Assembly: GCA_019240525.1 (NCBI GenBank)
Contig: JAFAYE010000001.1
Location: forward strand, 531,300-595,299
Length of the DNA stretch: 64,000 nucleotides
Direction: 5' to 3'
DNA from: Candidatus Eremiobacterota bacterium
GTDB taxonomy: Bacteria > Vulcanimicrobiota > Vulcanimicrobiia > Vulcanimicrobiales > Vulcanimicrobiaceae
Positions 17,307 through 27,450 of the stretch are shown piece after piece. The position numbers were made by a program, and so were the translations under genes. The notes beneath the pieces were generated by a model. The model did not search any database. It was not told the origin of the DNA and saw only the letters and a list, made by a program, of their open reading frames with translations. The number at the start of each line of letters is the position of its first letter. The stretch's first letter is position 1.

Positions 17307-17860
17307 GCCGAATCCTTTTGCAAATGCTCGCCACCTGCGCGATCGCAGGTCTGCTTTACCGCAGCAGCGCCGCGAGCGCCATGACGCTCGACCGCTGCAC
17401 CATCGTCGCCGTGGAGATGATGGAAAGCGTTGACTCGTCCGACGCTCGCCCCGGCGATTTCTTTCGCTTTCAAACCGTCAATGCGGTCACCAGCGGCGCG
17501 AGAATCGCCATCCCGGCCCGCACGATGGGATACGGCGTGGTGGCCGTGGCCTCGCCGGCCGGACGCAATGCGCGTCCCGGAACGCTTATTCTCGAACCAC
17601 TCTACCTGGTTTTGCCCGACGGCAAGCACCTGGGCGTGGTACTGAACCACAACACCGATTCGCTGACGAAATCTGGAGCGAGCGACGCCATCCCCGGGTA
17701 TCTCGGCGCGATTCCGCTCTTCGGCGTTGGTGCGGCAATTGGAGTCTTCAATTATTTTCGGAAGGGCAAGAACATCGTGGTTCCGCGGGGCACGGTGTTC
17801 ACCGTCTTTCCCAGCGACGATCCGTCGGTCGAGCGCTGTCAAGACCGCCCTTCGTACTAA
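17303..17860 (+). CDS. Secreted protein of unknown function (185 aa)
   Basis: An exported protein with a signal peptide ending near SSAASA and a beta-rich body. ARPGDFFRFQTV and IPARTMGYGVVA, followed by ILEPLYLVLPDG, suggest a small barrel-like domain that handles limited-solubility ligands, and a glycine-rich hydrophobic stretch (IPLFGVGAAIGVFNYF) precedes a final strand. I do not recognise the family. The GTG start overlaps the stop of the protease-like gene, and the TonB receptor follows after ten bases, so the three genes are likely one transcript and the protein probably works in the same envelope process. Confidence 0.6.
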   Translation: MSRILLQMLATCAIAGLLYRSSAASAMTLDRCTIVAVEMMESVDSSDARPGDFFRFQTVNAVTSGARIAIPARTMGYGVVAVASPAGRNARPGTLILEPLYLVLPDGKHLGVVLNHNTDSLTKSGASDAIPGYLGAIPLFGVGAAIGVFNYFRKGKNIVVPRGTVFTVFPSDDPSVERCQDRPSY

Positions 17861-17870
17861 GGAAATCGCG

Positions 17871-20579
17871 GTGCGTAAGTTGCTCTACGTCGCCGTGGTT
17901 GCCGCCGCGGTCTTGGCCGTTTACGGCGGCGGCAGTGCATCGGAACTGACGACCGGCGCGATTGTCGGCAGCATCCGCAGCGCCGATGGACAGCCAATCG
18001 CCGGCGCTGCCGTCACCGCGCGCGCGCCATCCGGACGATACGCAGCAAGCACCGACGAGTCTGGGCATTTCGTCATCCTCGGCGTGGTGCCGGACACCTA
18101 CATTGTGCGCGCCGAGGCTACGGGATACGAAAGCGCCGGCGTAACCGCGATCATCTTGCCGGGCGAGCGTGAAGAGATCGCATTGACACTGCGACCGCAG
18201 CTTCGTGAGATCGCTCGCGTCGAAGCATCCGGCGAAGCCTTCCCGGTCGGCAGCACGAGTGACACCTTCACCGTTACGGGTCAAGCGGCGCGGGCTTCGG
18301 TGCCGAGCGAATCGTCGTCGGGTTTGGCAAACTATCTCCAAGACTCCGTCCAAGGCGCGCTTACGAACGTCCCCGGCGTACAGTTCGACTCGTTCGCCAA
18401 TGCGATCGTCCGCGGCGGCAAGGTCCAAGATACGGTCTTTGACTATGACTCGATTCCGGTTCCTCAGGGATTGATCGCCGAGCCCGGCGGAAACATCGTC
18501 GGCGCACAACTGCCGACCACCGGCGTCGAAGCGACAACATTGACGTTGAGCGGCATTACCGACGTAAGCCAGAACGCGCTCGGCGGTGTGGTCAATCAAA
18601 TACCGGCCATTGGCACGTATCCCGCGCGCGGCACGTTTGACATCGCGACCGGCATCGGCACGCAGTACGACGAAGTCCAGGCACGCGAGCAATGGGCGAC
18701 GCCGGACCTGCGTTGGCGCTACGCGTTCGCGACCACCGCGGGTACCGCATACTTTCGCTACGGCGACGGCGACACGTTTTATCCCGCCGAGATGGGCACG
18801 TTCGGTCTAGCGCTCCAGACTCGCGCGCAGTCCTCCTGGTCGGGCAACGTGCACTTTCAACCGCAGCCCCACGACGATTTCTCGGCACTCTTCCTGTCCG
18901 GCGTTGCGACCTACGATCAATACGATACGCCGTACGCCGGGGAACGATGGGCGACGTTCAACTCGAGCGCGAGCTCGTTTCCGGGCGAGCCGCCCGATGC
19001 GTACGACCAGGTGAATACACCATCGCGTGCCCGCGGCACCTATTTTGTGGGGAAGCTGCAATGGCTTCACGATTGGAGTCACTCACTGGGACGCCTTTAC
19101 GTCTATCGTTCGCAGGTCGGCGCCGCAGCGAACGGTCCTTTTTGGGACGATCTCTCCTTTCCCGACGGCGTGATCTCTTTATGGTCGCAGCAGAATCAAC
19201 GTCAACACGGCATCGGCTATGACTTCGACGATCAGGCCGGTCCGAAGCACGATCTTCGCGCCGGCGTACAATATTCGGTGAACGTGGGCGATCTCGACCA
19301 GATAGTTCCGACAGCCGACGAAGTCGTAACTTCGGATACGCGCCTGAATCAAACCTTGGTCTACGCCGGCGATACATGGTCGATTGACGATCGCTTCACC
19401 CTTACCGGATCGCTGCGCGATATGGCCGAGCGCGTGCGCACGGGCACCGGCCTGGCTTACGGGGTCGGAGCGCTCGATCCGCATCTCGCCGCATCGTATG
19501 CGCTGCCGGCTGATAGCGCGTTGCGGGTGACTTTCGACCACACGTCGGTTGCGCCACTTCCGCTCGAAGTGCAACGGACCGATTCGACGTCACCCGCACC
19601 GCCGGTCGTCCTTGCGCCCGAAACGGCCGATGATTACACCGTTTCCTACGAAAGAGGCGGCCCGACGCAGCTCCGTATCACGTATTACTTCGAAAACGAA
19701 AAAAATCGTATCGACGTCTTGCCGTATAACTTTCGGGCTGACTCGCAGGATCCCAGCGCTGTCGGGGTGCCGACGAACGCCGGCAGGCTGCAATCGCACG
19801 GCCTGGAGTTCTTTGCTAAGCGGGGCGGTTTGCAGTTCAACGCAATCTACGCGCGAACGTTCACGTCGAGCGTCGATCAATTTGCCTACAACGACCTCAA
19901 CCCGGCGGCGATTCTCGCCGGCCATCTCTATCCGGCAGGATACGTTCCAGATTTCACCGCGACGCTCTCGGACGAGATCGCCCTTATTCATCGCCGCCTG
20001 CGAGTAACGCCGTCGATCGCCTACGAAAGCGGGTACCCCTACGGCAACGGTACGATGGTCTGGATCGTCAACGCCAAAACGGGCCAGCCGGAGCTGGTTC
20101 CCAACGATAACTACGTGAACCCCGGTTACAACTATTACTTTCTCAAAGATCCAGCCGCGCCGTACAACCTTCGAACCAATCCATACATTGGCACTTTGGG
20201 AACGAATGAGGGCGCCGACCCGAACACGCTGAGAGCGACGCCGCAAATGCTGGCATCGCTCCACCTCGAGCAGGACGTGAGCGTTTCGCTCACGGCGATA
20301 GTCGACATCGTCAATATCTTTGGGACGGCAACGCCGACGCAACTGCAGGGCAATCCGTACCTCATCGGACCGCCTGGCTATCTGGGAGGCGATCTCGCGT
20401 ATGAGAAGGCGTACGGCGCTCAATATTGCAAGGGCTGCCTCTACGAGCTTGGCAACGGCGTCCCGACCAACAACGGCACGACCCAGATCGTTCCCTGGCA
20501 GTATGGCACCGCCGGCTACGTTCCCCAAGCTTACCCGCTGGCCAGGACGGCGCAGTTCCGCCTACGTTACCGTCTTTAG
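17871..20579 (+). CDS. TonB-dependent receptor with N-terminal carboxypeptidase-regulatory-like domain
   Basis: A 902-residue outer-membrane receptor: signal peptide (KLLYVAVVAAAVLAVYG...SA), a CarboxypepD_reg-like beta-sandwich (GAIVGSIRSADGQPIAGAAVTA ... GHFVILGVVPDTYIVRAEATGY), a plug region (LANYLQDSVQGALTNVPGVQFDS, IVRGGKVQDTVFDYDSIPV) and a long barrel ending in aromatic-alternating strands (TAQFRLRYRL). The GTG at 17871 is chosen because TAAGGAAA lies just upstream and it opens a clean signal peptide; the frame extends further upstream only as overlap with the previous gene. Energised by TonB-ExbBD, it imports a large substrate that sequence alone does not reveal. Two cysteines near the C-terminus (YCKGCLYELG) may form a disulfide. 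Confidence 0.88.
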   Translation: MRKLLYVAVVAAAVLAVYGGGSASELTTGAIVGSIRSADGQPIAGAAVTARAPSGRYAASTDESGHFVILGVVPDTYIVRAEATGYESAGVTAIILPGEREEIALTLRPQLREIARVEASGEAFPVGSTSDTFTVTGQAARASVPSESSSGLANYLQDSVQGALTNVPGVQFDSFANAIVRGGKVQDTVFDYDSIPVPQGLIAEPGGNIVGAQLPTTGVEATTLTLSGITDVSQNALGGVVNQIPAIGTYPARGTFDIATGIGTQYDEVQAREQWATPDLRWRYAFATTAGTAYFRYGDGDTFYPAEMGTFGLALQTRAQSSWSGNVHFQPQPHDDFSALFLSGVATYDQYDTPYAGERWATFNSSASSFPGEPPDAYDQVNTPSRARGTYFVGKLQWLHDWSHSLGRLYVYRSQVGAAANGPFWDDLSFPDGVISLWSQQNQRQHGIGYDFDDQAGPKHDLRAGVQYSVNVGDLDQIVPTADEVVTSDTRLNQTLVYAGDTWSIDDRFTLTGSLRDMAERVRTGTGLAYGVGALDPHLAASYALPADSALRVTFDHTSVAPLPLEVQRTDSTSPAPPVVLAPETADDYTVSYERGGPTQLRITYYFENEKNRIDVLPYNFRADSQDPSAVGVPTNAGRLQSHGLEFFAKRGGLQFNAIYARTFTSSVDQFAYNDLNPAAILAGHLYPAGYVPDFTATLSDEIALIHRRLRVTPSIAYESGYPYGNGTMVWIVNAKTGQPELVPNDNYVNPGYNYYFLKDPAAPYNLRTNPYIGTLGTNEGADPNTLRATPQMLASLHLEQDVSVSLTAIVDIVNIFGTATPTQLQGNPYLIGPPGYLGGDLAYEKAYGAQYCKGCLYELGNGVPTNNGTTQIVPWQYGTAGYVPQAYPLARTAQFRLRYRL

Positions 20580-20633
20580 CGCTCCCGCGATGCGAGTGCA
20601 ACCCACCCTGTGTTGTAGCCTGAGGAGGTAGAT

Positions 20634-21080
20634 ATGGATTTAACAGTTACCGCGCCGCGCAGCGCAAAAGACAAATTGGCCGGGATCGTCTCGCTCAAGC
20701 GAGCGATCGACAAGGCGAAGGCCTATAACGAAGGGCACCTCGGCGAATATCATTACGATTGCCCGCATGACAAGCCGCTCTTTGAGTTCTTGGGGACCGA
20801 CGCCCAAGAGTTCGCGCGTAAGGTCAAGGAGCTAGAGACGGACGACGCCATCGCCGCTTGGGTGCAGTCGCAGTTTCTCGCACGAAAGAGCCAGGAGGAG
20901 ATCGATAGGTTCAATGCCGAGCGCATGCGCTGGCATCCCGACGCGGGTACGCCAAGCGCCGAGTACTTCGACAATCTCCGCAAAGAAGTGGCGCCGAACC
21001 GTCCCGAGATCGTGACCTGGTTCGACTTGCTCGACTTGGATGAGAAGCGTCCGGTCGGGGCGGCGACGAGCCTGAATTAG
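20634..21080 (+). CDS. DUF5069 domain protein
   Basis: A 148-residue soluble protein with the DUF5069 pattern: LAGIVSLKRAIDKAKAYNEG followed by LGEYHYDCPHDKPLFEFLG, then DDAIAAWV and a WFDLLDLDE ending. The function of the family is unknown. The ATG is preceded by an exceptionally strong ribosome binding site (GAGGAGGT, spacing about six), the best in the window, so abundant translation is expected. It is followed closely by a DUF72 gene. Confidence 0.82.
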   Translation: MDLTVTAPRSAKDKLAGIVSLKRAIDKAKAYNEGHLGEYHYDCPHDKPLFEFLGTDAQEFARKVKELETDDAIAAWVQSQFLARKSQEEIDRFNAERMRWHPDAGTPSAEYFDNLRKEVAPNRPEIVTWFDLLDLDEKRPVGAATSLN

Positions 21081-21105
21081 GAGCGAACGCGCCTACGCCA
21101 CGTCG

Positions 21106-21837
21106 GTGATCCGCATCGGCAGCAGTGGTTGGGTCTACGCCGACTGGAGAGAACGTTTCTATCCAGCCGGCGTTCCCCAACGCCGCTGGCTCGAATACTA
21201 TGCCGAGTATTTCGATACCGTCGAGCTCAATGCGACGACGTATCGGCTTCCTTCAGAGGCGCAGGCGGCGGCGTGGTGCGCGAAGGTTCCCGCGCACTTT
21301 CGTTTTACGGTGAAGCTCAGCCGGTTGATAACGCACCGCCGCGATCTTCCGCCTCGCGTTGACGAGTTTATCCACAACTATTTCGCGCGGGCCGCATGCT
21401 TCGAGCCCGCCAAGGTGGCGCAAATCCTCATCCAGTTTCCGCCCTACCTCAAACGCGACGATCAACGCCTCGGAGCCTTTCTCGACAAATTGCCTTCCGA
21501 ATACCGCTACGTCGTGGAGTTTCGCGAGGCTAGCTGGTTCGAGCCGCCCGTGCGAGATTTGCTTCGCGCGCGACAAGTGGCATTTTGCATCCACGACTAT
21601 CCGGATTTACGCGTTCCACATTGGGTAACGCACGACGGTCTGGCCTACGTGCGTTTTCACGGTTACACGGGGCTGTACGTAGGATCCTATCCTCGACCTA
21701 GACTGCGGCAGTGGGCGGAAACGCTGCGGGAACTCGCATCAGCCGCCGACGACGTGTACGCGTATTTTAACAACGACACCGCCGCTGCCGCGCCGAAGGA
21801 CGCGACGACACTCAAGGCGCTGCTGGGCATGTCGTAG
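21106..21837 (+). CDS. DUF72 (YecE-like) family protein
   Basis: A 243-residue TIM-barrel-like protein. IRIGSSGWVYADWRERFYP at the N-terminus, YFDTVELNATTYRLPSE, HFRFTVKLSRLITH, QFPPYLKRDDQRLGAFLD and the closing YAYFNNDTAAAAPKDA are classic DUF72/YecE signatures. The family is widespread and structurally related to metal- or sugar-handling barrels, but no reaction is established. GTG start at 21106, 25 bases after the DUF5069 stop, and 15 bases before the peptidase gene; likely co-transcribed. Confidence 0.88.
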   Translation: MIRIGSSGWVYADWRERFYPAGVPQRRWLEYYAEYFDTVELNATTYRLPSEAQAAAWCAKVPAHFRFTVKLSRLITHRRDLPPRVDEFIHNYFARAACFEPAKVAQILIQFPPYLKRDDQRLGAFLDKLPSEYRYVVEFREASWFEPPVRDLLRARQVAFCIHDYPDLRVPHWVTHDGLAYVRFHGYTGLYVGSYPRPRLRQWAETLRELASAADDVYAYFNNDTAAAAPKDATTLKALLGMS

Positions 21838-21852
21838 AACGACAGGCACGAT

Positions 21853-23784
21853 ATGCTCGTGCTGGCGGCGGTCTTCCTGACGCTCGCGGATTTTCATCAC
21901 TCGACTTCAATTCAGGACGCGCAAATCTCGCCCGACGGGCGCATCGTCGCCTACGTGCAAGGCGTCCCCGATTTCGCGACGGACAAGTACCAAGACGAAC
22001 TCCTTGCGGTCTCCGTACTCGGCGGCGCGCCGCAGCGAATCGCATCGGGTCGCCCGATGCTTTCGTCGCCGCGCTGGTCGCCGGCTGGAACCACGATCGC
22101 GTACTTGGCAACGCCGAAGGGCGGAACGGCGCAAGTCTTTGTGATCGCTGCGCGCGGCGGAACGCCGTACCAGCTAACCCACGCAAAGAGTGACGTCGAG
22201 CAGTTTGCGTGGAGTCCCGACGGAGCACAGATTGCTTACGTAGCGCAAGACGTGGCGAACTCTGGATCGGGTGTCCGCGTTCAGAGTCTCTTTGACGTTC
22301 ATAACGATGGCTACCTGACGTCCGAGCGACCGGAACCGTCGCACATTTGGTTGATTTCGGCGCGCGGAGGTACGCCGCGACGATTGACCGCAGGTTCGTG
22401 GAGCGTTCTCGAAGCCGCTCCGCCATTCGTCGGTGCGCCGACAGACCCGGCGTGGTCGTACGACGGCCGGTCGATCGTTTTTGCCAAACAGGCCGACGCG
22501 GACGACTCGGACAGCGATTTGAGCACCGTTGCGTCCGTCGACGTACGAACCGGCGCGATCGCAGCGCTGGGCTCCCATCCAAAGTACGAATACGAACCCG
22601 TAGCATCTGCGGATGCCGATGCCGTCGCCTATCTCTCGCCCGTAGGTCCAGGCCCGATCAGCAGACTCGGCGTTTTCGTGAGGCGCAACGGATCGCAGAG
22701 CGACGTAACGTCGGGCTTCGACGCCGACGTCGTGCAAGCGGTGTTCGTGCCGAAGAGCGACGCGCTGCTGATGCTTGCCCCGCGCGGTGCCATCATGGGG
22801 CTTTGGATTCAACGCCCCGGCAATCTGCCAGAGCGGATCGCTTTGGGAACGCTCGCGCCGTCCTCGTTCAGCGTCGCCCGAAATGGGACGATTGCATTCA
22901 TCGCAAGCCGCAACGATCTGCCGTCGGAGGTCTACGTCACTTCAGTGCGCGGCGCTGCGCCGCGGCGCCTTACCTTCGCACAGCGCTATTTCGAACGTTT
23001 CAGCTACGGACGCAGCGAGGAGATTTCGTGGACGGGCCCAGACGGCGAGCGATCCGATGGAATTCTCACCTATCCAGCCGGCTACGTCGCCGGCCGAACC
23101 TACCCGCTGGTTTTGCGCATCCACGGCGGTCCGGAGGCCTCCTCGACGATCGGTTTCAATCTGCTGGCTCAGCTCTTTGCCGCGCGCGGCTATTTGGTTT
23201 TCCAACCAAACTATCGCGGGAGCGACAACCTCGGAAGCGCCCACGAGCACGCGATCTATCGCGATCCCGGCACGGGGCCCGGGAACGACGTCATGGCGGG
23301 AATCGCGGCCATCGAGAAGCTCGGGATCGTCGACACGTCGCGCATTGCGGTCACCGGACACTCCTACGGCGGCTATATGACGACGTGGCTCATCGGGCAC
23401 GAGCATCTTTGGAAAGCGGCAGTCGTCGGCGACGGCATGGTCGACTGGCTCGAAGAGTATAACGATTCGGCAGCGGGCAATCTCGCCTGGACGCGGGACT
23501 CGCTGGGCGGCACGCCGGCCGACCCATCGAGCGCGCCGCTCTATCGCAGTGGGTCGCCGATTACGTACGCGGCGCAAATCACCACGCCGACGCTGATCAT
23601 TTCGGGTACGGCCGACGAAACGGTCCCCGCAACCGAATCGTACGAACTCTATCACGCGCTCGCCGACCGCGGCGTACCGGTGCGATTCGTTGCGATTCCC
23701 GGCGCGCATCATTCTCCCAGCGATCCCGTTCACATCGAAGGCTACGATCGCGTAACCCTCGATTGGCTCGAGCGCTATCTCTAA
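21853..23784 (+). CDS. S9 family prolyl-oligopeptidase-type serine peptidase
   Basis: A 643-residue acylaminoacyl-peptidase/dipeptidyl-peptidase-like enzyme: an N-terminal beta-propeller (about 25-380) with repeated SPRWSPAG, FAWSPDGAQIAYV and DPAWSYDGRSIVF blades, then an alpha/beta-hydrolase domain. The catalytic triad is Ser504 (GHSYGGY), Asp588 (GTADETVP) and His619 (GAHHSP). The first ~17 residues are hydrophobic and may be a weak signal peptide, so a periplasmic location is possible. It would trim short peptides. The stop is directly followed by the ATG of an alpha/beta hydrolase. Confidence 0.92.
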   Translation: MLVLAAVFLTLADFHHSTSIQDAQISPDGRIVAYVQGVPDFATDKYQDELLAVSVLGGAPQRIASGRPMLSSPRWSPAGTTIAYLATPKGGTAQVFVIAARGGTPYQLTHAKSDVEQFAWSPDGAQIAYVAQDVANSGSGVRVQSLFDVHNDGYLTSERPEPSHIWLISARGGTPRRLTAGSWSVLEAAPPFVGAPTDPAWSYDGRSIVFAKQADADDSDSDLSTVASVDVRTGAIAALGSHPKYEYEPVASADADAVAYLSPVGPGPISRLGVFVRRNGSQSDVTSGFDADVVQAVFVPKSDALLMLAPRGAIMGLWIQRPGNLPERIALGTLAPSSFSVARNGTIAFIASRNDLPSEVYVTSVRGAAPRRLTFAQRYFERFSYGRSEEISWTGPDGERSDGILTYPAGYVAGRTYPLVLRIHGGPEASSTIGFNLLAQLFAARGYLVFQPNYRGSDNLGSAHEHAIYRDPGTGPGNDVMAGIAAIEKLGIVDTSRIAVTGHSYGGYMTTWLIGHEHLWKAAVVGDGMVDWLEEYNDSAAGNLAWTRDSLGGTPADPSSAPLYRSGSPITYAAQITTPTLIISGTADETVPATESYELYHALADRGVPVRFVAIPGAHHSPSDPVHIEGYDRVTLDWLERYL

Positions 23785-24552
23785 ATGCCGACGTTCCGAG
23801 CGAGTGACGGCGCCGGACTTGCATACGAGGAACGGGGCTCGCGGTCACCGGCGATGCTCTTCGTTCACGGTTGGCAGGGCGATGGAAGCCTCTGGCGCGA
23901 GCTGATCCAAGCGCTGCCGGCCGACGTTCGCACGCTCGCCGTCGACCTGCGCGGCAGCGGCGAGTCGCGCGAAGCAGCCGGGCCGTATACTATCGAACGC
24001 TTCTGCGCCGATCTGCGCGAGCTTGTCGAATCGCGTGGCGGTGGTCCGGTCGTGGTCGTGGGACATTCGATGGGTGGAACCGTCGCGTTACGATTCGCGC
24101 TCGATGCACCTGAGTTGACAGCCGGGCTCGTCCTCGTCGCGCCGGTGCCCGCGAGCGGCGGAGGGTATTCGCCCAAAGGCGAGGCGTATTTGCGAGCAAC
24201 CGCCGGCGATCCGGCAGCAGCAAAGGCTTGGCTCGCGCGTACGCTCACTCAGCCCGATCGGGGAATCACGCTCGAACGCGTCTGCACCGCCGCCTCGCGA
24301 ACGGATCCATCCGCCGCGCTGCAATCGTTCGACTCGTGGGCGCACGCCGATTTTGCCGAAGCGACGCGGGGAATTCAGGCGCCCGTGCTCGTCATCGCGC
24401 CCGAACACGATTCGCCGCAGGTTCATCAAGAACGCGTCGCCGCTCTGCTCCCCAACGTTCGCTACGAACTTCTGCCCAATTCTGCGCACTATGCCATTGT
24501 TGAAAACGCGCAAGAAATTGCAGCGCTAATCGCGGGATTTATCGTGTCATGA
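23785..24552 (+). CDS. Alpha/beta-fold hydrolase
   Basis: A 255-residue cytoplasmic hydrolase with oxyanion motif FVHGWQGDG, DLRGSGES, nucleophile Ser95 in GHSMGG and a terminal histidine in NSAHYAIVEN. The acid is probably the Asp in APEHDSPQVH. Substrate unknown: esterases, lactonases and haloperoxidase-like enzymes share this pattern. It starts immediately after the peptidase stop with no spacer. Its stop codon falls in GTGTCATGACA, which looks like a remnant of the dispersed repeat that follows. Confidence 0.82.
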   Translation: MPTFRASDGAGLAYEERGSRSPAMLFVHGWQGDGSLWRELIQALPADVRTLAVDLRGSGESREAAGPYTIERFCADLRELVESRGGGPVVVVGHSMGGTVALRFALDAPELTAGLVLVAPVPASGGGYSPKGEAYLRATAGDPAAAKAWLARTLTQPDRGITLERVCTAASRTDPSAALQSFDSWAHADFAEATRGIQAPVLVIAPEHDSPQVHQERVAALLPNVRYELLPNSAHYAIVENAQEIAALIAGFIVS

Positions 24553-24574
24553 CAACCATCGTCTGCATGCATTG

Positions 24575-24779
24575 TGTCATGCTGAGCTTGTCGAAGCATG
24601 ATGCGTGCATCCTTCGACAGGCTCAGGATGACAGAGCGTCCTTCGACAGGCTCAGGATGACAAAGCGTCCTTCGACAGACTCAGGATTACAAAAGCGTCC
24701 TTCGACAGGCTCAGGATGACAAAGCGTTTTTCGACAGGCTCAGGATGACAGAGCGTCCTTCGACAGGCTCAGGATGACA
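24575..24779. repeat. Repeat cluster B: one inverted unit plus six tandem units
   Basis: One unit in the TGTCATGCTGAG orientation (24575-24601) is followed by six units in the opposite orientation beginning near 24611, 24640, 24669, 24699, 24728 and 24757. The period is 29-30 bases and units are joined by short AAAGCG/AGAGCG linkers. Units three and five are diverged (CAGACTCAGGATTACA, TTTTTCGACAGG). The array occupies the gap between two same-strand genes and leaves almost no room for a conventional promoter for the glycogen operon. Confidence 0.93.
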
Positions 24780-24786
24780 ACGGCTG

Positions 24787-27450
24787 ATGAACGCTGAGTT
24801 GCGGCGACTCGAGCGAGGACGCGAAAAGGCGCTCTGGCATCGCTGGGGGCCCTACTTGAGCGAGCGCCAGTGGGGAACCGTACGCGAAGATTACAGTCCT
24901 GACGGCACGGCGTGGGAGTATCTGCCGCACGATCACGCGCGGTCGCGCGCGTATCGCTGGGGCGAAGACGGCATCGCCGGCATCTGCGATCGTTATCAAC
25001 TTCTCTGTTTTGCCGTTGCGCTCTGGAACGGCAACGATCCGATCCTCAAGGAACGGCTCTTCGGGCTGACCGGTAACGAGGGCAACCACGGCGAGGACGT
25101 CAAGGAGTATTACTTCTTTCTCGACGCGCTGCCGTCGCATGCATATATGAAGATGCTCTACCGTTATCCGCAGGCGGCGTATCCGTACTCGAGCCTCGTC
25201 GCGGAGAATCGCCGGCGAACGAAGCTCGATCCCGAGTTCGAGTTGATCGACACCGGCATTTTCGACGGCGACCGCTTCTTCGACGTTTTCGTCGAGTATG
25301 CAAAAGCCGCGCCCGACGATATTCTCATCCGGATCACCGTCGCCAACCGTGGACCGGCTCGCGCCAAGCTCGCCTTGCTTCCAACGATCTGGTTTCGAAA
25401 CGTTTGGTCGTGGAAAGCCGGCGTCACCAAACCGTCGCTCGAGGAAGAGCCATTCGAGACCGACATCAAGCTCGTTCGAACGAGCCACGAAACCCTTGGA
25501 TCTTTTCGTCTTTACTGCGAAGAGGCCGAAGAGCTGCTTTTCACCGAAAACGAGACGAACGCCGAGCGGCTCTTTAACTCGGCAAACCCATCGCCGTACG
25601 TCAAGGACGGCATCGACGATTACGTCGTCCGCGCACGCCGCGACACCGTCAACCCGAGCAAGGTGGGAACCAAATGTGCGGCCCGATACGCGCTCGACGT
25701 GGCTCCCGGACAAACGCAGGTCGTTCGCCTGCGGCTCTGCAACCACGCGCCCGCCGAACCGTTCGGCGATTTCGAAAAGATCTTCCAACAACGAGTCGAC
25801 GAAGCCGATGAATTTTATCGCGACTTGACGCCGTATCCGGTCGGCGATGACGAGCGACTGATTCAGCGCCAGGCGATGGCGGGGCTGCTCTGGAGCAAGC
25901 AGTTCTACCACTACGTCATCCACGACTGGCTGAAAGGCGACCCTCTTCAGCCGCCTCCGCCGGCCTCACGGGTGTACGGACGTAACAGCGGCTGGGATCA
26001 GTTTTACAGCGACGACGTCGTGGCGATGCCCGATACTTGGGAGTACCCGTGGTTTGCCGCATGGGATTTGGCATTTCACTGCATCGCGCTCTCGCTCGTC
26101 GATCCAGCGTTCGCAAAAGTTCAACTCTCGCTGCTGACGCGCGAATACTACATGCATCCCAACGGTCAGATTCCCGCCTACGAATGGGCGTTCGGCGACG
26201 TCAATCCGCCGGTTCAGGCGTGGGCGGCCTATCGCGTCTTCAAAATGGAGCGCAAGCGAACCGGACACGGTGACCTCTTCTTCTTGGAACGGGTCTTTCA
26301 AAAGCTGCTGCTGAGTTTCACATGGTGGGTCAATCGCAAAGACGTTGGTGGGCGCAACGTTTTTCAGGGTGGATTTCTGGGTCTTGATAACATCGGCATC
26401 TTCGATCGCAGCGCACCGCTGCCCGGCGGCGGCCGCCTCGACCAAGCCGACGGCACGAGTTGGATGGGTGTCTTCACCCTCAACATGCTCGCCATCGCCA
26501 TCGAGCTTGCGCGCGAAATGCCGGTGTACGAAGACATCGCATCAAAATTTTTCGAACACTTCCTCTTGATAGCGGACGCTATGAACAAGATCGGCGGAGA
26601 AGAGGAGCGCGGCCTTTGGGACGATGAGGACGGCTTCTACTACGATTACCTCCACACGGACGGCAAGGTTATTCCATTGCAAATTCGATCGTTGGTCGGG
26701 CTCACGCCACTCTTGGCGGTCGAAACCTTCGATGGAACGATACGCCAGAAGCTGCCGAATCTGGCGAATCGAATCGAGTGGTTCGTTCGCAACCGGCCCG
26801 ATCTCATCGAAAATATCGCGGCGATCAACGCCGGCGGGGTCGGAATTCGCCGTATCCTCTCCATCGTCGATCGCAAGCGCCTGGAACGCCTGCTCTGCCG
26901 AATGCTCGATGAGTCCGAATTCCTCTCACCGCACGGCATACGGTCGCTCTCGCGCAAACACGGCGAAGCGCCATACTCGCTGCTACTGGATGGCCACGAG
27001 TATCGCATCGATTACGAGCCGGCTGAGTCGACCAGCGGCATTTTCGGCGGCAATTCGAATTGGCGCGGGCCGGTTTGGTTTCCGATCAATTTCCTCATCA
27101 TCGAGGCGCTGCAAAAGTACCATTACTTTTACGGTGACGATTTCAAGGTTGAGATGCCGACCGGTTCGGGAAAGCTCATGACACTCTGGGAAGTCTCGAT
27201 GGATCTCTCGCATCGCCTGATGAAGATTTTCACGCGCGACCGGGACGGCCGCCGCGCTGTTTTCGGCGGCAACGAAACTTTTCAGCGAAATCCGCTCTGG
27301 CGCGACTACGTGCCGTTCTACGAGTACTTTCACGGCGACAACGGTGCGGGGCTCGGTGCAAGTCATCAAACCGGATGGACGGCGCTGGTAGCGAAGCTCA
27401 TTCAGCAATGCGGCGAATATTGCGGGCAAGAAAAACATCCGTTTGACTAA
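24787..27450 (+). CDS. GH63-like alpha-glucosidase (MGH1-type six-hairpin glycosidase)
   Basis: An 887-residue large glycosidase of the GH63/mannosylglycerate-hydrolase-like group, an (alpha/alpha)6 barrel. Recognisable segments are [49 protein letters not shown] (in parts), [46 protein letters not shown], and near the C-terminus [15 protein letters not shown] and [13 protein letters not shown]. It has no signal peptide and leads an alpha-glucan operon, so hydrolysis of intracellular glucosyl saccharides or glucosylglycerate-like solutes is the likely role; the exact bond is not certain. It overlaps the next gene by eight bases. Confidence 0.85.
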   Translation: MNAELRRLERGREKALWHRWGPYLSERQWGTVREDYSPDGTAWEYLPHDHARSRAYRWGEDGIAGICDRYQLLCFAVALWNGNDPILKERLFGLTGNEGNHGEDVKEYYFFLDALPSHAYMKMLYRYPQAAYPYSSLVAENRRRTKLDPEFELIDTGIFDGDRFFDVFVEYAKAAPDDILIRITVANRGPARAKLALLPTIWFRNVWSWKAGVTKPSLEEEPFETDIKLVRTSHETLGSFRLYCEEAEELLFTENETNAERLFNSANPSPYVKDGIDDYVVRARRDTVNPSKVGTKCAARYALDVAPGQTQVVRLRLCNHAPAEPFGDFEKIFQQRVDEADEFYRDLTPYPVGDDERLIQRQAMAGLLWSKQFYHYVIHDWLKGDPLQPPPPASRVYGRNSGWDQFYSDDVVAMPDTWEYPWFAAWDLAFHCIALSLVDPAFAKVQLSLLTREYYMHPNGQIPAYEWAFGDVNPPVQAWAAYRVFKMERKRTGHGDLFFLERVFQKLLLSFTWWVNRKDVGGRNVFQGGFLGLDNIGIFDRSAPLPGGGRLDQADGTSWMGVFTLNMLAIAIELAREMPVYEDIASKFFEHFLLIADAMNKIGGEEERGLWDDEDGFYYDYLHTDGKVIPLQIRSLVGLTPLLAVETFDGTIRQKLPNLANRIEWFVRNRPDLIENIAAINAGGVGIRRILSIVDRKRLERLLCRMLDESEFLSPHGIRSLSRKHGEAPYSLLLDGHEYRIDYEPAESTSGIFGGNSNWRGPVWFPINFLIIEALQKYHYFYGDDFKVEMPTGSGKLMTLWEVSMDLSHRLMKIFTRDRDGRRAVFGGNETFQRNPLWRDYVPFYEYFHGDNGAGLGASHQTGWTALVAKLIQQCGEYCGQEKHPFD

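Noticed and set aside
24575-24779. CRISPR array
   Set aside because: Units repeat every 29-30 bases with only 6-7 base linkers that are nearly identical, so there are no unique spacers; no cas genes are present and the same units occur at two other loci.
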